The notes under the pieces: model-generated | The model's database searches: none | Told to the model about the DNA's origin: nothing | Seen by the model: the letters and a program-made list of their open reading frames with translations, nothing else | Part shown: one piece after another, positions 16,455-24,356 of the stretch | Layout of the letters: each line of letters starts with the position of its first letter | How positions within the stretch are numbered: the first letter of the stretch is position 1 | Made by a program: the position numbers and the translations under genes | From: Viridibacillus arvi | Lineage (GTDB): Bacteria; Bacillota; Bacilli; Bacillales_A; Planococcaceae | Direction: 5' to 3' | DNA: 64,000 bases | Assembly (NCBI RefSeq): GCF_001274945.1 | Contig: NZ_LILB01000005.1 | Span: 996,959 to 1,060,958 of the forward strand

Positions 16455-19381
16455 CGTTCTTTACGTCGAACCTCCTTATTAATCCTATCGGTTAACGCTG
16501 TATTTAGGAAGTCGATATCTGCATTAGTCGAAGCTTTCTTGACATGTACATGTACATCCCCGACATTTATTTGTTTTCCTGAATTTTTAATTGACGTAGG
16601 TTTCTTGCCATTCAATCTATTTTTGAAATCTACTGTCTTACTAGCATTTCGTATTCTCGGAGAAATCGATGATTGTATGATTGCTGCCGTTGATATATTA
16701 CCAGTGTCGAAACTAACACCTTCAACATCCGGAATAAAATTATCTTTAATTGAATTGCCAAGGTCTCTTGTAGCTTTACCAACACGTTTTCGACCATCAA
16801 GAATAGCGTTGCGTACGCCATCAGGAATAAATGAAGCAAGCTTGTACATTATACGAGAAGGTGAACGAATGACCATTTTCCCTGTAAAGCCATCTATGAT
16901 TTTCCCACCCAAGTCCCTAATAGCACTTACTGCATCAGAAACCTTATCTTTTATACCGCCTATGATACCTTCAACGATGTTGGCACCCCAGTCCCATGCC
17001 TTTTTGGCCAGCCCAATAAAGAATGAACCGATTTGACCAAATATTTTTTTGATATACTTATAGGTGTTAGTTAGTGTTGTACGTATTTTGCTATACATAG
17101 TGTTGAATACAGTCACAACATTATTTAATATGCTTCCAAGAATTGTTGAAAAGAAGTTTCGAATACGTCTTAATATCCTAGATAAGAAACCCCAAACTTT
17201 TGGCATAACTTTAACAATAAAATTATAAATCCCATTAAAAGCCCATTTTATCGAGTTAAAAATAGAAGTAGCCATCCGAGAAAATGCTTTTCTAACACGC
17301 CCTAAAGAATTAGTTATAGAGCGAACAAATCGACTTAAAACGCGAAGAATACTATTAAAAGAATTTTTTATTACTTTGACTAATGGTGCAAATATATTTA
17401 CTAATGACTTTACAGAACCTTTTACACTTTTTACAATACTTTTCACAATCGAACGCCCAAATTTAAAGAATACTTTCGATAGAGAATTTCTTTCAAAAAA
17501 ACTTTTTATCGGTTTAATTATATATTTATTAAACAGCGAAATAGGGTTCCATTTTTTCATTAAATTTATGCCTTTAATAAGACCATCAACAACAGCCTTA
17601 CCAGCCTTCACTGCTTGTTGACCTAGTACTTTCCGGTTTTTGTATATATAACGAGCAACAATAGCAAAAGCAGCTATAATGGCTACACCTAACAAAGTAA
17701 CGGGATTCGTTAGTAACGGTAAGAGCATTGGCAAGAAGCGGGTAAGGGCGCCTTTAATACCTCCAAAAGATTTCTTTATTAATGGCAAGACCCCTCCTAA
17801 AATTTTTCTTAAACTAGAGAACATGGTCTTTAATCCAGAATTCCTCCCAGTACTTCCAAATAATCCAGAAACATTACGTAATATGTCTATTAGTGGCAAT
17901 AATTTAGAAGCAGTTAAAGCTACACTTATAGCTAACGCTCCGAAATGAGCAACTATTTTAGCTATGCCTGGATGAGCTCGTAAGAAGGCTGTTAGATTAT
18001 CAAAAAGTTCGGACAGTTCATCAGCAACTTTGATAACAGTTGGTTCTAGAGCTTTCCATAACTCTAATAACAGGTTACCAAGTTTACCAACTGTTATTTC
18101 TAAATGAGCAAGACCACCACCATCTATACTATTAACCATTTTTTGATATGCGGTTTGACCATCAATTAATACCTTACCGGTCTTCTTCCATGCGTTTTGA
18201 TTCTCCATTACGCTTTCGGTAGCCTTATTCATATCCCCTTGATACTTTTTCATTGCAACAGCCATGATATCCGCAGCTTGACCTTGTGAAACGCCTAGTT
18301 TCTTTGAAATTCTATCTACAGATGAGATAGCACTTACAGCATCAACGCCCCAAACTTTTGCAAAGTTTAAGCCAATCTTTGCAGAGTTGGCAATATTACT
18401 CTTCGTTTTACCCATTTTGTTATGTAAAACTGCGAATAATCCACCAACTTTTTCTTGTGATTGTCTAGTTTCAGCTGAAACATCCGATATTTGGTTCTTA
18501 TATTCACTCATTAATTTAGTATTCATGAGTGTCTGTGACGCAAATTTGCCCCAACCTTTTTCAGCATCTTTAACTACTGTTCCAAACTTATTTGAAATAT
18601 CTACAAGTACAGGTGTTACGATTTCGTTCAATTGTTGTCCGAGTATTTTTAATTGCTCTAACTTCGATAGTTCATCCAAATTAATATTTGATGCTAAGGA
18701 TGAACTTGAACTGGTACTCCTTGGAGGACTATTCGCTGGTGGAGTACCATTCGGCGTAGTTTGCTGATCTATTGATCCATTACTTGGAGAAGATTTATTA
18801 GCCGCTTGAAGATCAATTGCTGCTATTTTTTTACTAAGAATATTTAATTTCGAATACAATCCATCTAATTTGGCACTAAACGAATCAAAACTTTTAATTA
18901 AATTACTAAAACCTTTATCGCTTAATATTTTTATATTAATTGTTTTATCTTCTAAAATAACGTTTAACGCATTAGCTTGGTCCTTGATTTGATTTATCTG
19001 CGTTTTTAATTGTGAAGTATTAATTTTAATAGCAAATTCAAGAGTTGCTATTTTAGTATTTAATGCGTTTATTTTAGTAATTGCGTAGGTTGTATCGATT
19101 TGTAAATGTCTATTAGTTTGCACTTCATCAAACAACACATCTAGAGCTTTTTTTAATGCATTTATATTTTCTTTTGCATCTTTCATATTTACAGTAATAT
19201 GAGGTTTAGACTCTATCTGTGTAATAATATCTGAAATCTCTTTTAATTTTTCTTCTAGCTTATTTGCCAATAGTAAAGATCTATTCTCTAGATTATCCAT
19301 TTTCTTTAAATGTTTGGCCGTTTCAATAATAGTCGTTCCAACCATTTCAACTAAGCCTATAAAACCAGTATTATTTGACAA
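16451..19381 (-). CDS. Tape measure protein
   Basis: 976 residues, the tail-length ruler. Residues 1-200 are coiled-coil-like with many KI, NIN and LK heptads; about 205-240 is a Ser/Pro/Thr-rich linker (TPNGTPPANSPPRSTSSSSS). The region 270-430 holds phage tape measure-type alpha-helical sequence (ADIMAVAMKKYQGDMNKATE). Hydrophobic segments follow (HFGALAISVALTASKLLPLI near 475; NPVTLLGVAIIAAFAIVARY near 560). The C-terminal part includes LGGKIIDGFTGKMVIRSPSR, typical of siphovirus tape measures. About 1000 residues corresponds to a tail of roughly 150 nm by the usual 0.15 nm per residue rule. It overlaps the chaperone extension upstream. Confidence 0.9.
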   Translation of the reverse strand: MSNNTGFIGLVEMVGTTIIETAKHLKKMDNLENRSLLLANKLEEKLKEISDIITQIESKPHITVNMKDAKENINALKKALDVLFDEVQTNRHLQIDTTYAITKINALNTKIATLEFAIKINTSQLKTQINQIKDQANALNVILEDKTINIKILSDKGFSNLIKSFDSFSAKLDGLYSKLNILSKKIAAIDLQAANKSSPSNGSIDQQTTPNGTPPANSPPRSTSSSSSLASNINLDELSKLEQLKILGQQLNEIVTPVLVDISNKFGTVVKDAEKGWGKFASQTLMNTKLMSEYKNQISDVSAETRQSQEKVGGLFAVLHNKMGKTKSNIANSAKIGLNFAKVWGVDAVSAISSVDRISKKLGVSQGQAADIMAVAMKKYQGDMNKATESVMENQNAWKKTGKVLIDGQTAYQKMVNSIDGGGLAHLEITVGKLGNLLLELWKALEPTVIKVADELSELFDNLTAFLRAHPGIAKIVAHFGALAISVALTASKLLPLIDILRNVSGLFGSTGRNSGLKTMFSSLRKILGGVLPLIKKSFGGIKGALTRFLPMLLPLLTNPVTLLGVAIIAAFAIVARYIYKNRKVLGQQAVKAGKAVVDGLIKGINLMKKWNPISLFNKYIIKPIKSFFERNSLSKVFFKFGRSIVKSIVKSVKGSVKSLVNIFAPLVKVIKNSFNSILRVLSRFVRSITNSLGRVRKAFSRMATSIFNSIKWAFNGIYNFIVKVMPKVWGFLSRILRRIRNFFSTILGSILNNVVTVFNTMYSKIRTTLTNTYKYIKKIFGQIGSFFIGLAKKAWDWGANIVEGIIGGIKDKVSDAVSAIRDLGGKIIDGFTGKMVIRSPSRIMYKLASFIPDGVRNAILDGRKRVGKATRDLGNSIKDNFIPDVEGVSFDTGNISTAAIIQSSISPRIRNASKTVDFKNRLNGKKPTSIKNSGKQINVGDVHVHVKKASTNADIDFLNTALTDRINKEVRRKER

Positions 19382-19826
19382 CTATATCCTCCTCTCTATC
19401 TTTTAGTGGCGCACAATTGAATAGCTCATCAATATAATCTAATGCTTCTTGTGATGATGTAATTTCAGTATTATTTTCTCCTTGTACATCACCAAACCCA
19501 AATTCATTACAGTATTCTTCAAATGTTGGAATGTTCTCTGTTGCAAACATTCCCTCAATTCGCCATGTTAAAAACGCTTGTTTACGATATTCTTCACGGC
19601 TTTTTTCAGTTTCCCATAAAGCAGTATCCACCATAAGTTGGAATAGACGAGAATAAGGCATTTCAACAATGTATTCATCAGTCCACTTATAACGCTTTTG
19701 TACACGATCAATTGCTCGATATAGTGTATCAGAATCGTCCAGGGGATTTATTTCGTTTATATTGGTGCTTTTTTTTAAACTGTTTTCTGGTCCGTTTGTT
19801 TGCTTAGAATTCTCTGGACCGCCGAG
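19371..19826 (-). CDS. Tail assembly chaperone C-terminal extension, made by -1 frameshift
   Basis: This frame has no good start of its own until an internal ATG at 19661, but it is open back into the end of the upstream chaperone gene. The zero-frame codons GAT TTT TTC at 19826-19834 contain the slippery heptamer T TTT TTC (19826-19832). A -1 slip there gives LTDFF followed by LGGPENSKQTNGPENSLKK and continues through the whole second frame. The fusion would be 275 residues (124 plus 151), matching the G/GT arrangement of siphovirus chaperones, which bring tape measure and tube protein together. The stop overlaps the tape measure start. Confidence 0.75.
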   Translation of the reverse strand, partial: LGGPENSKQTNGPENSLKKSTNINEINPLDDSDTLYRAIDRVQKRYKWTDEYIVEMPYSRLFQLMVDTALWETEKSREEYRKQAFLTWRIEGMFATENIPTFEEYCNEFGFGDVQGENNTEITSSQEALDYIDELFNCAPLKDREEDIVVK

Positions 19827-20197
19827 AAAAAATCCGTTAAATCCTTGGATGTAAAGACGGCTTCAATTACTTCAACAAATGTATCTAATGGCAAGTTCTC
19901 AACATCTTCTTTTTTCTTACCTACAATTGAGCCTATAAATTCATAAATTTCACCTTCGGCTTCAACCAACTCGAAGATTAAATTAAATACGACTTGTAAA
20001 TATTTCACTCTCTTTTCTTCTTCTGTTTCCTCTTCAACGGAATTTAAGTCCGTCATCAGTTGCATGAAATAACCAACAATCTTTGCTTTTTTGAGAATTG
20101 ATACAAATTTAAATAGGTGTTTTAAACCAAGTTGCTTAATTTTTATCTCCTCACCGTTAATAATGACCATTTTTTCGATACCGATTAGTGTCTCCAC
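19775..20197 (-). CDS. Tail assembly chaperone (gpG-like)
   Basis: 140 residues, mostly alpha-helical (GLKHLFKFVSILKKAKIVGY; FNLIFELVEAEGEIYEFIG), between the tail tube and tape measure genes. This is the usual place of the tail chaperone. The upstream part is DNTETLIG-like and starts with METLIGIEKMVIINGEE. Normal termination at TAA 19775 gives the short form, and a -1 slip at T TTT TTC gives the long form. It is separated from the tube gene by a terminator-like hairpin, so it would be made at a lower level than the tube protein. Confidence 0.75.
   Translation of the reverse strand: METLIGIEKMVIINGEEIKIKQLGLKHLFKFVSILKKAKIVGYFMQLMTDLNSVEEETEEEKRVKYLQVVFNLIFELVEAEGEIYEFIGSIVGKKKEDVENLPLDTFVEVIEAVFTSKDLTDFFSAVQRILSKQTDQKTV
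19826..19832 (-). promoter_or_regulatory. Programmed -1 frameshift site
   Basis: Minus-strand TTTTTTC read as T TTT TTC in the chaperone frame. It fits X XXY YYZ and joins two open frames exactly as in lambda-type G/GT genes. The 3' stimulatory structure was not modelled. Confidence 0.7.
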
Positions 20198-20217
20198 TGT
20201 GATTCCCCCCTAATAAT

Positions 20218-20244
20218 AAAAACCCCCTTAAAGGGGGTTTTTTT
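20218..20244 (-). terminator. Attenuating terminator after the tail tube gene
   Basis: CCCCC-TTAAA-GGGGG with A and T runs on both sides, directly after the tube gene stop. It probably lowers transcription into the chaperone and later genes; it would work on either strand. Confidence 0.75.
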
Positions 20245-21076
20245 ATTGATTAATTGAATATGCAAATGATACAGGTGTAGATGTATCATGACCTTTTGAA
20301 GCAACTGCAGTAATCGTTGTAGTCGTTGAAATTGTAATTGGCCCTTTATACTTAATCCCATTATTCGGAGTAGGATATGAGCCATCTAACGTATAGTAGA
20401 TTTCGTGATTTACATCTGCATTTAAGCTGACTAATTGTTCTTCCGAATATGTTCCAGGAGCTGGTGTTGCAACAGGTGCAACAACATTAGAGCCACCTTT
20501 TGGATAAAGTATATAGAACGGAATCCGCGTAAAATTATCCTCAGCATAACGAGCTACAAACTCGGCCTTTAATACAATATCATCCTTACCTGTACCTAGA
20601 GGCAAATTGAATGAATCAATACAACGGGCACGTTCTAATACAAATACAACAGGTATGGATTTACCTGTAATTGAACCAAAAATTGCTAATGTATCAGAGC
20701 TACTCGGTGCAATTGAACCATCATGACGAATCATATCGTAGTTATTATCATGAGACTTTACATTGAATACAGGTAGCTTTAATTGAAGATTCTCCTTTGT
20801 CATTTCTAGAATATTAGTAGATAGTTTTGCATTTGCTTTTACTAACCACTCCATATTTTCAATAGTCCCCAGTGCACCATCTACTTCAACAGAATGCCAC
20901 TCTGTTTCAACACTAATCTCATTTCCACCTTTTGTTGCTCCGATGTATTCACCCCAAGTAGAACGGTCTTTTGGGTCAAATGTAATTGGATTAAATCCTC
21001 TCGTAATAAGTCCCGGTCCAATTACTAGATTTCGTGAAGAGCCTGGACGTGCTCCATTCAACATTTCATATGCCAT
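20243..21076 (-). CDS. Major tail tube protein with C-terminal Ig/chitobiase-like domain
   Basis: 277 residues, first gene of the tail operon. Residues 1-195 have tail tube protein features: GPGLITRGFNPITFDPKDRS, WHSVEVDGALG, a LKLPVFNVKSHDNNYDMI core and DIVLKAEFVARYAEDNFTRI. Residues 210-277 form a chitobiase/beta-hexosaminidase C-terminal-type Ig domain (PGTYSEEQLVSL; IYYTLDGSYPTPNNG; TTTITAVASKGHDTSTPVSF), a decoration often fused to tube proteins that would project from the tail surface. Start ATG follows GGGAGG. No sheath gene flanks it, so the tail is expected to be flexible and non-contractile. Confidence 0.75.
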   Translation of the reverse strand: MAYEMLNGARPGSSRNLVIGPGLITRGFNPITFDPKDRSTWGEYIGATKGGNEISVETEWHSVEVDGALGTIENMEWLVKANAKLSTNILEMTKENLQLKLPVFNVKSHDNNYDMIRHDGSIAPSSSDTLAIFGSITGKSIPVVFVLERARCIDSFNLPLGTGKDDIVLKAEFVARYAEDNFTRIPFYILYPKGGSNVVAPVATPAPGTYSEEQLVSLNADVNHEIYYTLDGSYPTPNNGIKYKGPITISTTTTITAVASKGHDTSTPVSFAYSINQ

Positions 21077-21091
21077 AAATTGTTTTCCTCC

Positions 21092-21326
21092 CTATTTCTT
21101 TAATTCAAACTCTGCTACTTTTTTACTTGCGTAAATTTGCAATACAAACTTACTTCCTATCTCTAAGCTTTTCTCAGGATCAATACTAAATTCAAAAATC
21201 TCATTTTTTCACCTTACAGTTTTCAACATTTACCTTTTTAAATGCTGAAATATTACTTATTACTAATTTGAAAATGTTTAGCTAATAAAGAGATTCTTGA
21301 AACGAAAACTTAGCTTCCTTAAAAAT
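21092..21326 (-). pseudogene. Degraded small gene upstream of the tail tube gene
   Basis: An AGGAGG site at 21328-21333 precedes a frame that reads KEAKFSFQESLY, a TAG, then LNIFKLVISNISAFKKVNVE up to a run of six A near 21206. Beyond that run the frame shifts and continues NEIFEFSIDPEKSLEIG through FVLQIYASKKVAEFELKK to a TAG at 21092. One nonsense codon and a one-base change in an A-run therefore break what looks like one 75-80 residue gene. It may be a relic of a head-tail or tail-completion gene lost with the head module (inference). An alternative is chance coding in a leader. Confidence 0.45.
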
Positions 21327-21348
21327 ACCTCCTCACATATATGAACTA

Positions 21349-21369
21349 CGTACGACAATGTACGACAAT
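21349..21369. promoter_or_regulatory. Tandem 10-bp repeat, candidate late-promoter element
   Basis: GTACGACAAT occurs twice in a row between the sigma-like regulator gene and the tail operon. Position suggests a binding site for the late activator; the assignment is inference. Confidence 0.4.
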
Positions 21370-21375
21370 ATCTGT

Positions 21376-21855
21376 TTATAAAACCTTATTATTCACTTTA
21401 TTCTTGGCCCGCTCAATATACTTTTGAACTGTACTTTTCCCTATATTCAAATCATTAGCGATAGTTTGTAAACTTTTATTATTAACAACATGCTCAATAT
21501 AACAATGACGTTCTTTTAATGACCAAGAAGTAAATATATCCGCAAGTATGCTTTTTTCTTCACTAGTCATATACAACTGTTTTGAATCTATATCATATAG
21601 CTGATCTGTGATATCTGGAATAACATCGATGCTCTCAAAAAATTGCTTATGATAAATGGATTTTTTATCAATACCACGATGTGAATCAGGGTCCCTACCT
21701 GTTTCCATCCAATTTATTGCAAAAGTCATACTATCAATCATGCTATTTATTTGTTTTTCAACTTCACGGTCATCTTTCTTTAGTTGAACTTTCATACGTT
21801 GTAATTCTTTTTTACCTTTTGAATATTCAATCAACAAATCATGAGCCCAATTCAT
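21376..21855 (-). CDS. Phage late-gene regulator with sigma-70 region 4-like HTH (Xpf-like)
   Basis: 159 residues. The N-terminal MNWAHDLLIEYSKGKKELQR and the DPDSHRGIDKKSIYH middle are typical of phage sigma-like late regulators found just upstream of the small terminase gene in Bacillus prophages. Residues 112-157 are a helix-turn-helix of sigma region 4 type (LKERHCYIEHVVNNKSLQTI; GKSTVQKYIERAKNKV). It should switch on the late tail operon, as Xpf does in PBSX. Here the next gene is the tail tube gene, not terminase, which is central to the view that the head module was lost. Confidence 0.75.
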   Translation of the reverse strand: MNWAHDLLIEYSKGKKELQRMKVQLKKDDREVEKQINSMIDSMTFAINWMETGRDPDSHRGIDKKSIYHKQFFESIDVIPDITDQLYDIDSKQLYMTSEEKSILADIFTSWSLKERHCYIEHVVNNKSLQTIANDLNIGKSTVQKYIERAKNKVNNKVL

Positions 21856-21880
21856 TTAATAACCACCTCAATTTAAATGT

Positions 21881-21928
21881 AAAAGAGCACCAAACAAACG
21901 CTTTTACACGTTTATCTGATGCTCTCGA
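21881..21928 (-). terminator. Terminator after the XtrA-like gene
   Basis: Minus-strand hairpin AGAGCATCA...TGGTGCTCT with inner ATAAACG/CGTTT pairing, followed by TTTT, 15 bp after the stop at 21946. Confidence 0.6.
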
Positions 21929-21945
21929 TTTTTTCGACTAAGCAA

Positions 21946-22152
21946 TTATTTTCTTTTTAATGTAATTTTATATGCTGGGTTTCCAATTTTATAATTTTGG
22001 CACGGAATCTCTAAAACACCATATTCTGGTAAAGGCATTGCTTCAACTTTACCGTCCTCTACAATATATATCAGTTTATTTTCCCTTGCATCTATTTTAG
22101 CAGTTAAAGTCTTTGTATCTACTTCTATTTTCTTCGTTTCTATATTCAACAT
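21946..22152 (-). CDS. XtrA/YqaO-like small phage protein
   Basis: 68 residues. The core LIYIVEDGKVEAMPLPEYGV matches the XtrA/YqaO pattern (IVxDGKxxxxxLPxxGE) of PBSX and skin element small proteins of unknown function. It lies next to the sigma-like regulator, as xtrA lies next to xpf in PBSX. The molecular role of the family is not known. Confidence 0.6.
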   Translation of the reverse strand: MLNIETKKIEVDTKTLTAKIDARENKLIYIVEDGKVEAMPLPEYGVLEIPCQNYKIGNPAYKITLKRK

Positions 22153-22257
22153 TCTATCCCCTAAGAGTTTATAAATTTAACATTATTCAGTATCAATATT
22201 ACGATAATTATGTAGGTACTTAACATGTCTCATAAAATAGTTATACCCATATATTCA

Positions 22258-22434
22258 TTACTCAAGCATATTGTAAATAATTAGTGCTGATTCATATAAA
22301 TCATATTTTTCATCCATTACTGCAGAATACTTAATATCAATAACTTCAATATTTAAATTCATAGTTAGCCATTCATTAATTTTTTCACTTAATTTTGTAT
22401 CAATAGTTGAGTAAATTGATTGTGTTTTAATCAT
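22258..22434 (-). CDS. Cse60/DUF2758-like small protein
   Basis: 58 residues from ATG at 22434 to TAA at 22258 (starts MIKTQSIYSTIDTKL; ends YESALIIYNMLE). The pattern SEKINEWL...VIDIKYSAVMD...ALIIY agrees with the sporulation protein Cse60/DUF2758 family (small, with a conserved VIDIKYS strand). Members also occur in phages. An AGG-rich site precedes the ATG. Whether it acts in sporulation or in the phage is unknown. Confidence 0.55.
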   Translation of the reverse strand: MIKTQSIYSTIDTKLSEKINEWLTMNLNIEVIDIKYSAVMDEKYDLYESALIIYNMLE

Positions 22435-22496
22435 TTTGTAACCTCTCCATTTCTAAAGATATTTACTAATACAATTATTATTTTGCTTATGATACT

Positions 22497-22763
22497 TTAT
22501 CCATATTTTTTAATTAATTCTATTTCAATACCCTGTTTGGTCAAGTTCTCAACTAACTTAACCAACTTGTCATGTTCTCGTTTTATACTTTGCATTTCAC
22601 GAATCACTCTTATAGATTCAATTATTTCTTCTGCGCAAAGCTCAGCAGCTGCATAATTACCCTGCTTAGTATGATTAATTAATTCTAAAAGTATTTCGTC
22701 TATATTCTTTTGTTCATTACATGCATTTCTAAAATCTTCATCTCTCACTAAAGCAGATATCAT
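22497..22763 (-). CDS. Small helical protein of the phage early region
   Basis: 88 residues (starts MISALVRDEDFRNACNEQKN). It is almost all alpha-helical, with a likely coiled coil over residues 48-85 (RVIREMQSIKREHDKLVKLV). A GAAAGGAA site precedes the ATG. It is the first leftward gene after the operator region, so it probably belongs to the repressor-controlled early transcript. Family not recognised. Confidence 0.5.
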   Translation of the reverse strand: MISALVRDEDFRNACNEQKNIDEILLELINHTKQGNYAAAELCAEEIIESIRVIREMQSIKREHDKLVKLVENLTKQGIEIELIKKYG

Positions 22764-22913
22764 TTATTATTTCCTTTCAATAATAAGATTTGTGGTTATG
22801 ACAAAAAAATTCTTAGACAATAATAAAAAAATAACATTTGCTACCGATATGGCTCCTTAGACTATAGATAAGACAATTTTATATAAAACCCCTCCTTTTC
22901 CCATTTAAAAATT

Positions 22914-22930
22914 ATTGCTATTTTAGCAAT
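22914..22930. promoter_or_regulatory. Operator O1 (perfect palindrome)
   Basis: ATTGCTA-TTT-TAGCAAT, a perfect 7+3+7 palindrome in the gap between the divergent early genes; likely binding site of the XRE repressor. Confidence 0.7.
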
Positions 22931-23013
22931 AATGTAGATAAAATTATAAATATAATTCAATTTATTATTAGAAAAGGGAAAACTCAAAACTACTTTAATT
23001 CTACCCACACATA

Positions 23014-23030
23014 ATTTCTGTTTTAGCAAT
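23014..23030. promoter_or_regulatory. Operator O2
   Basis: ATTTCTG-TTT-TAGCAAT; the right half is identical to O1 and the left half has two changes. It lies 100 bp from O1. Confidence 0.6.
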
Positions 23031-23045
23031 TAAAAAGACTATATC

Positions 23046-23062
23046 ATTGCTATTTTAGAAAT
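23046..23062. promoter_or_regulatory. Operator O3
   Basis: ATTGCTA-TTT-TAGAAAT; the left half is identical to O1 and the right half has one change. It lies 32 bp from O2 and about 105 bp ahead of the repressor start. Confidence 0.6.
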
Positions 23063-23166
23063 ACAAGGATTAATTTTATTTATAGTATTATTATTTGTTA
23101 AAGTAGACACATGTTAGAATCCAGATATATAGAATTTAAAATAATATATTTTGAAGGGGGGATTTT

Positions 23167-23523
23167 ATGAGTATAGGAAAAAGAATTATCGTATTGCGTG
23201 AAAAAAAAGGGTGGAATCAACGAGATTTGGCTAACAGGATAGGGATAAATGCAAGTGTGATGAATCGGATTGAATCTGAAAATCGCCCTATAAAAGATGA
23301 TGAACTATTAAAATTGTCAAATGTTCTAGAATGTAGTTCTGATTACCTTCTTGGTAAGTCTAATATTCAGACTTTAATGCCTTATGATAAGAATGATGAA
23401 GAGTTTCAAGCATTTGCAAATAGTCCAGACTTACAAAAATGGTACAAAGAACTTCCAAAGTCTAAAGAAGAAGATTTACGACTTTTGAGAGAAATGTGGG
23501 AAACAATAAAAAGAAATAAATAA
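23167..23523 (+). CDS. XRE-family repressor (CI-like)
   Basis: 118 residues. Residues 1-62 are a classic Cro/CI HTH: SIGKRIIVLREKKGWNQRDL, NRIGINASVMNRIESENRPI and LSNVLECSSDYLLG. The C-terminal part is short (KWYKELPKSKEEDLRLLREM) without a peptidase domain, so induction by self-cleavage is unlikely; removal by the adjacent ImmA-type protease is the expected route, as in ICEBs1 and PBSX-like elements. GGGGG site before the ATG. Three palindromic sites lie upstream. Confidence 0.85.
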   Translation: MSIGKRIIVLREKKGWNQRDLANRIGINASVMNRIESENRPIKDDELLKLSNVLECSSDYLLGKSNIQTLMPYDKNDEEFQAFANSPDLQKWYKELPKSKEEDLRLLREMWETIKRNK

Positions 23524-23541
23524 ACTATAAATTATTCACTT

Positions 23542-23570
23542 AGGCTTCAGTAAAATCTGGAGCCTTTTTC
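23542..23570 (+). terminator. Terminator of the repressor gene
   Basis: AGGCTTCAG-taaaat-CTGGAGCCT followed by TTTTTC, 20 bp after the stop. Confidence 0.75.
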
Positions 23571-23796
23571 TTCTATATATCATTTGCAAACCATCTAAGC
23601 AATTCTTATTCAATCTCAACAGGTACTTATGCAGCATTCAACATCGAAATTTTTACACCCTTTAAATATAAATATCCCCTCATCCATAAATTGATTTGCC
23701 TTCTGGAGCAGATTTTAAAAAAACCACTTCCAATCTGTTACATTTTATTTTATACTAAAAAGAACACATGTTCTGTTTTTGAAAAAGGAGAGAGTT

Positions 23797-24300
23797 ATGA
23801 ACACATATTACTACAGTCATCTTGAAGAATATGTTAGAATTTTCTATGAAAAATTAAATATTCTACAACCAATTGACCTAAACATGCTACAAATTTCCAG
23901 AGAATTGCATATCAAAGTTTTTTATTGGCCGAATCCTAGTCAATCACTGTTCTTTAGTCAAACAGGATATATATTTTTAAATAATCAATTATCAACTCAG
24001 CGACATTGGCAGGACTTTTGTCATGAATTATGCCATGTGCTTTTTCATAACGGTGATCAAATGAATCTCCCACCTTTATTTCGTGAATATCAAGAATACA
24101 AAGCAAACAACTTTTCTTTACATACTGCTATTCCTACTTTTATGCTTCAACAAATTAAATTACCAAATGACTTTCACAAAGCGGTTCTTCTTATTCAAGA
24201 TATTTTTAATGTTGAAGGAGATTTTGCAAAAAAAAGATTAGAAGGATACTTTATGAAGTATTTTGATATTCCTAACACTCTTTATAAAAGCTACAAATAA
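23797..24300 (+). CDS. ImmA/IrrE-type metallopeptidase
   Basis: 167 residues from ATG at 23797, chosen because AAGGAG lies 7-8 bases upstream; an upstream in-frame TTG has no site. The zinc motif HELCH (in QDFCHELCHVLFH) sits near residue 73, and the downstream EYQEYKANNFSLH gives the third ligand Glu of the family (E-x-x-A-N). IrrE/ImmA proteases cut the paired phage repressor after DNA damage. It faces the same way as the XRE gene but is separated from it by its terminator. It is the last element gene before the tRNA remnant; no integrase intervenes. Confidence 0.85.
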   Translation: MNTYYYSHLEEYVRIFYEKLNILQPIDLNMLQISRELHIKVFYWPNPSQSLFFSQTGYIFLNNQLSTQRHWQDFCHELCHVLFHNGDQMNLPPLFREYQEYKANNFSLHTAIPTFMLQQIKLPNDFHKAVLLIQDIFNVEGDFAKKRLEGYFMKYFDIPNTLYKSYK

Positions 24301-24356
24301 ATGAATTATCTGTTTCTTTTATTTTCCTACTTAATTGACTTATAACGAGTCCAATC

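Noticed and set aside
1-21076. Contractile (R-type/PBSX-like) tailocin
   Set aside because: No sheath gene beside the tube gene; the tube protein is of siphovirus type with an Ig decoration.
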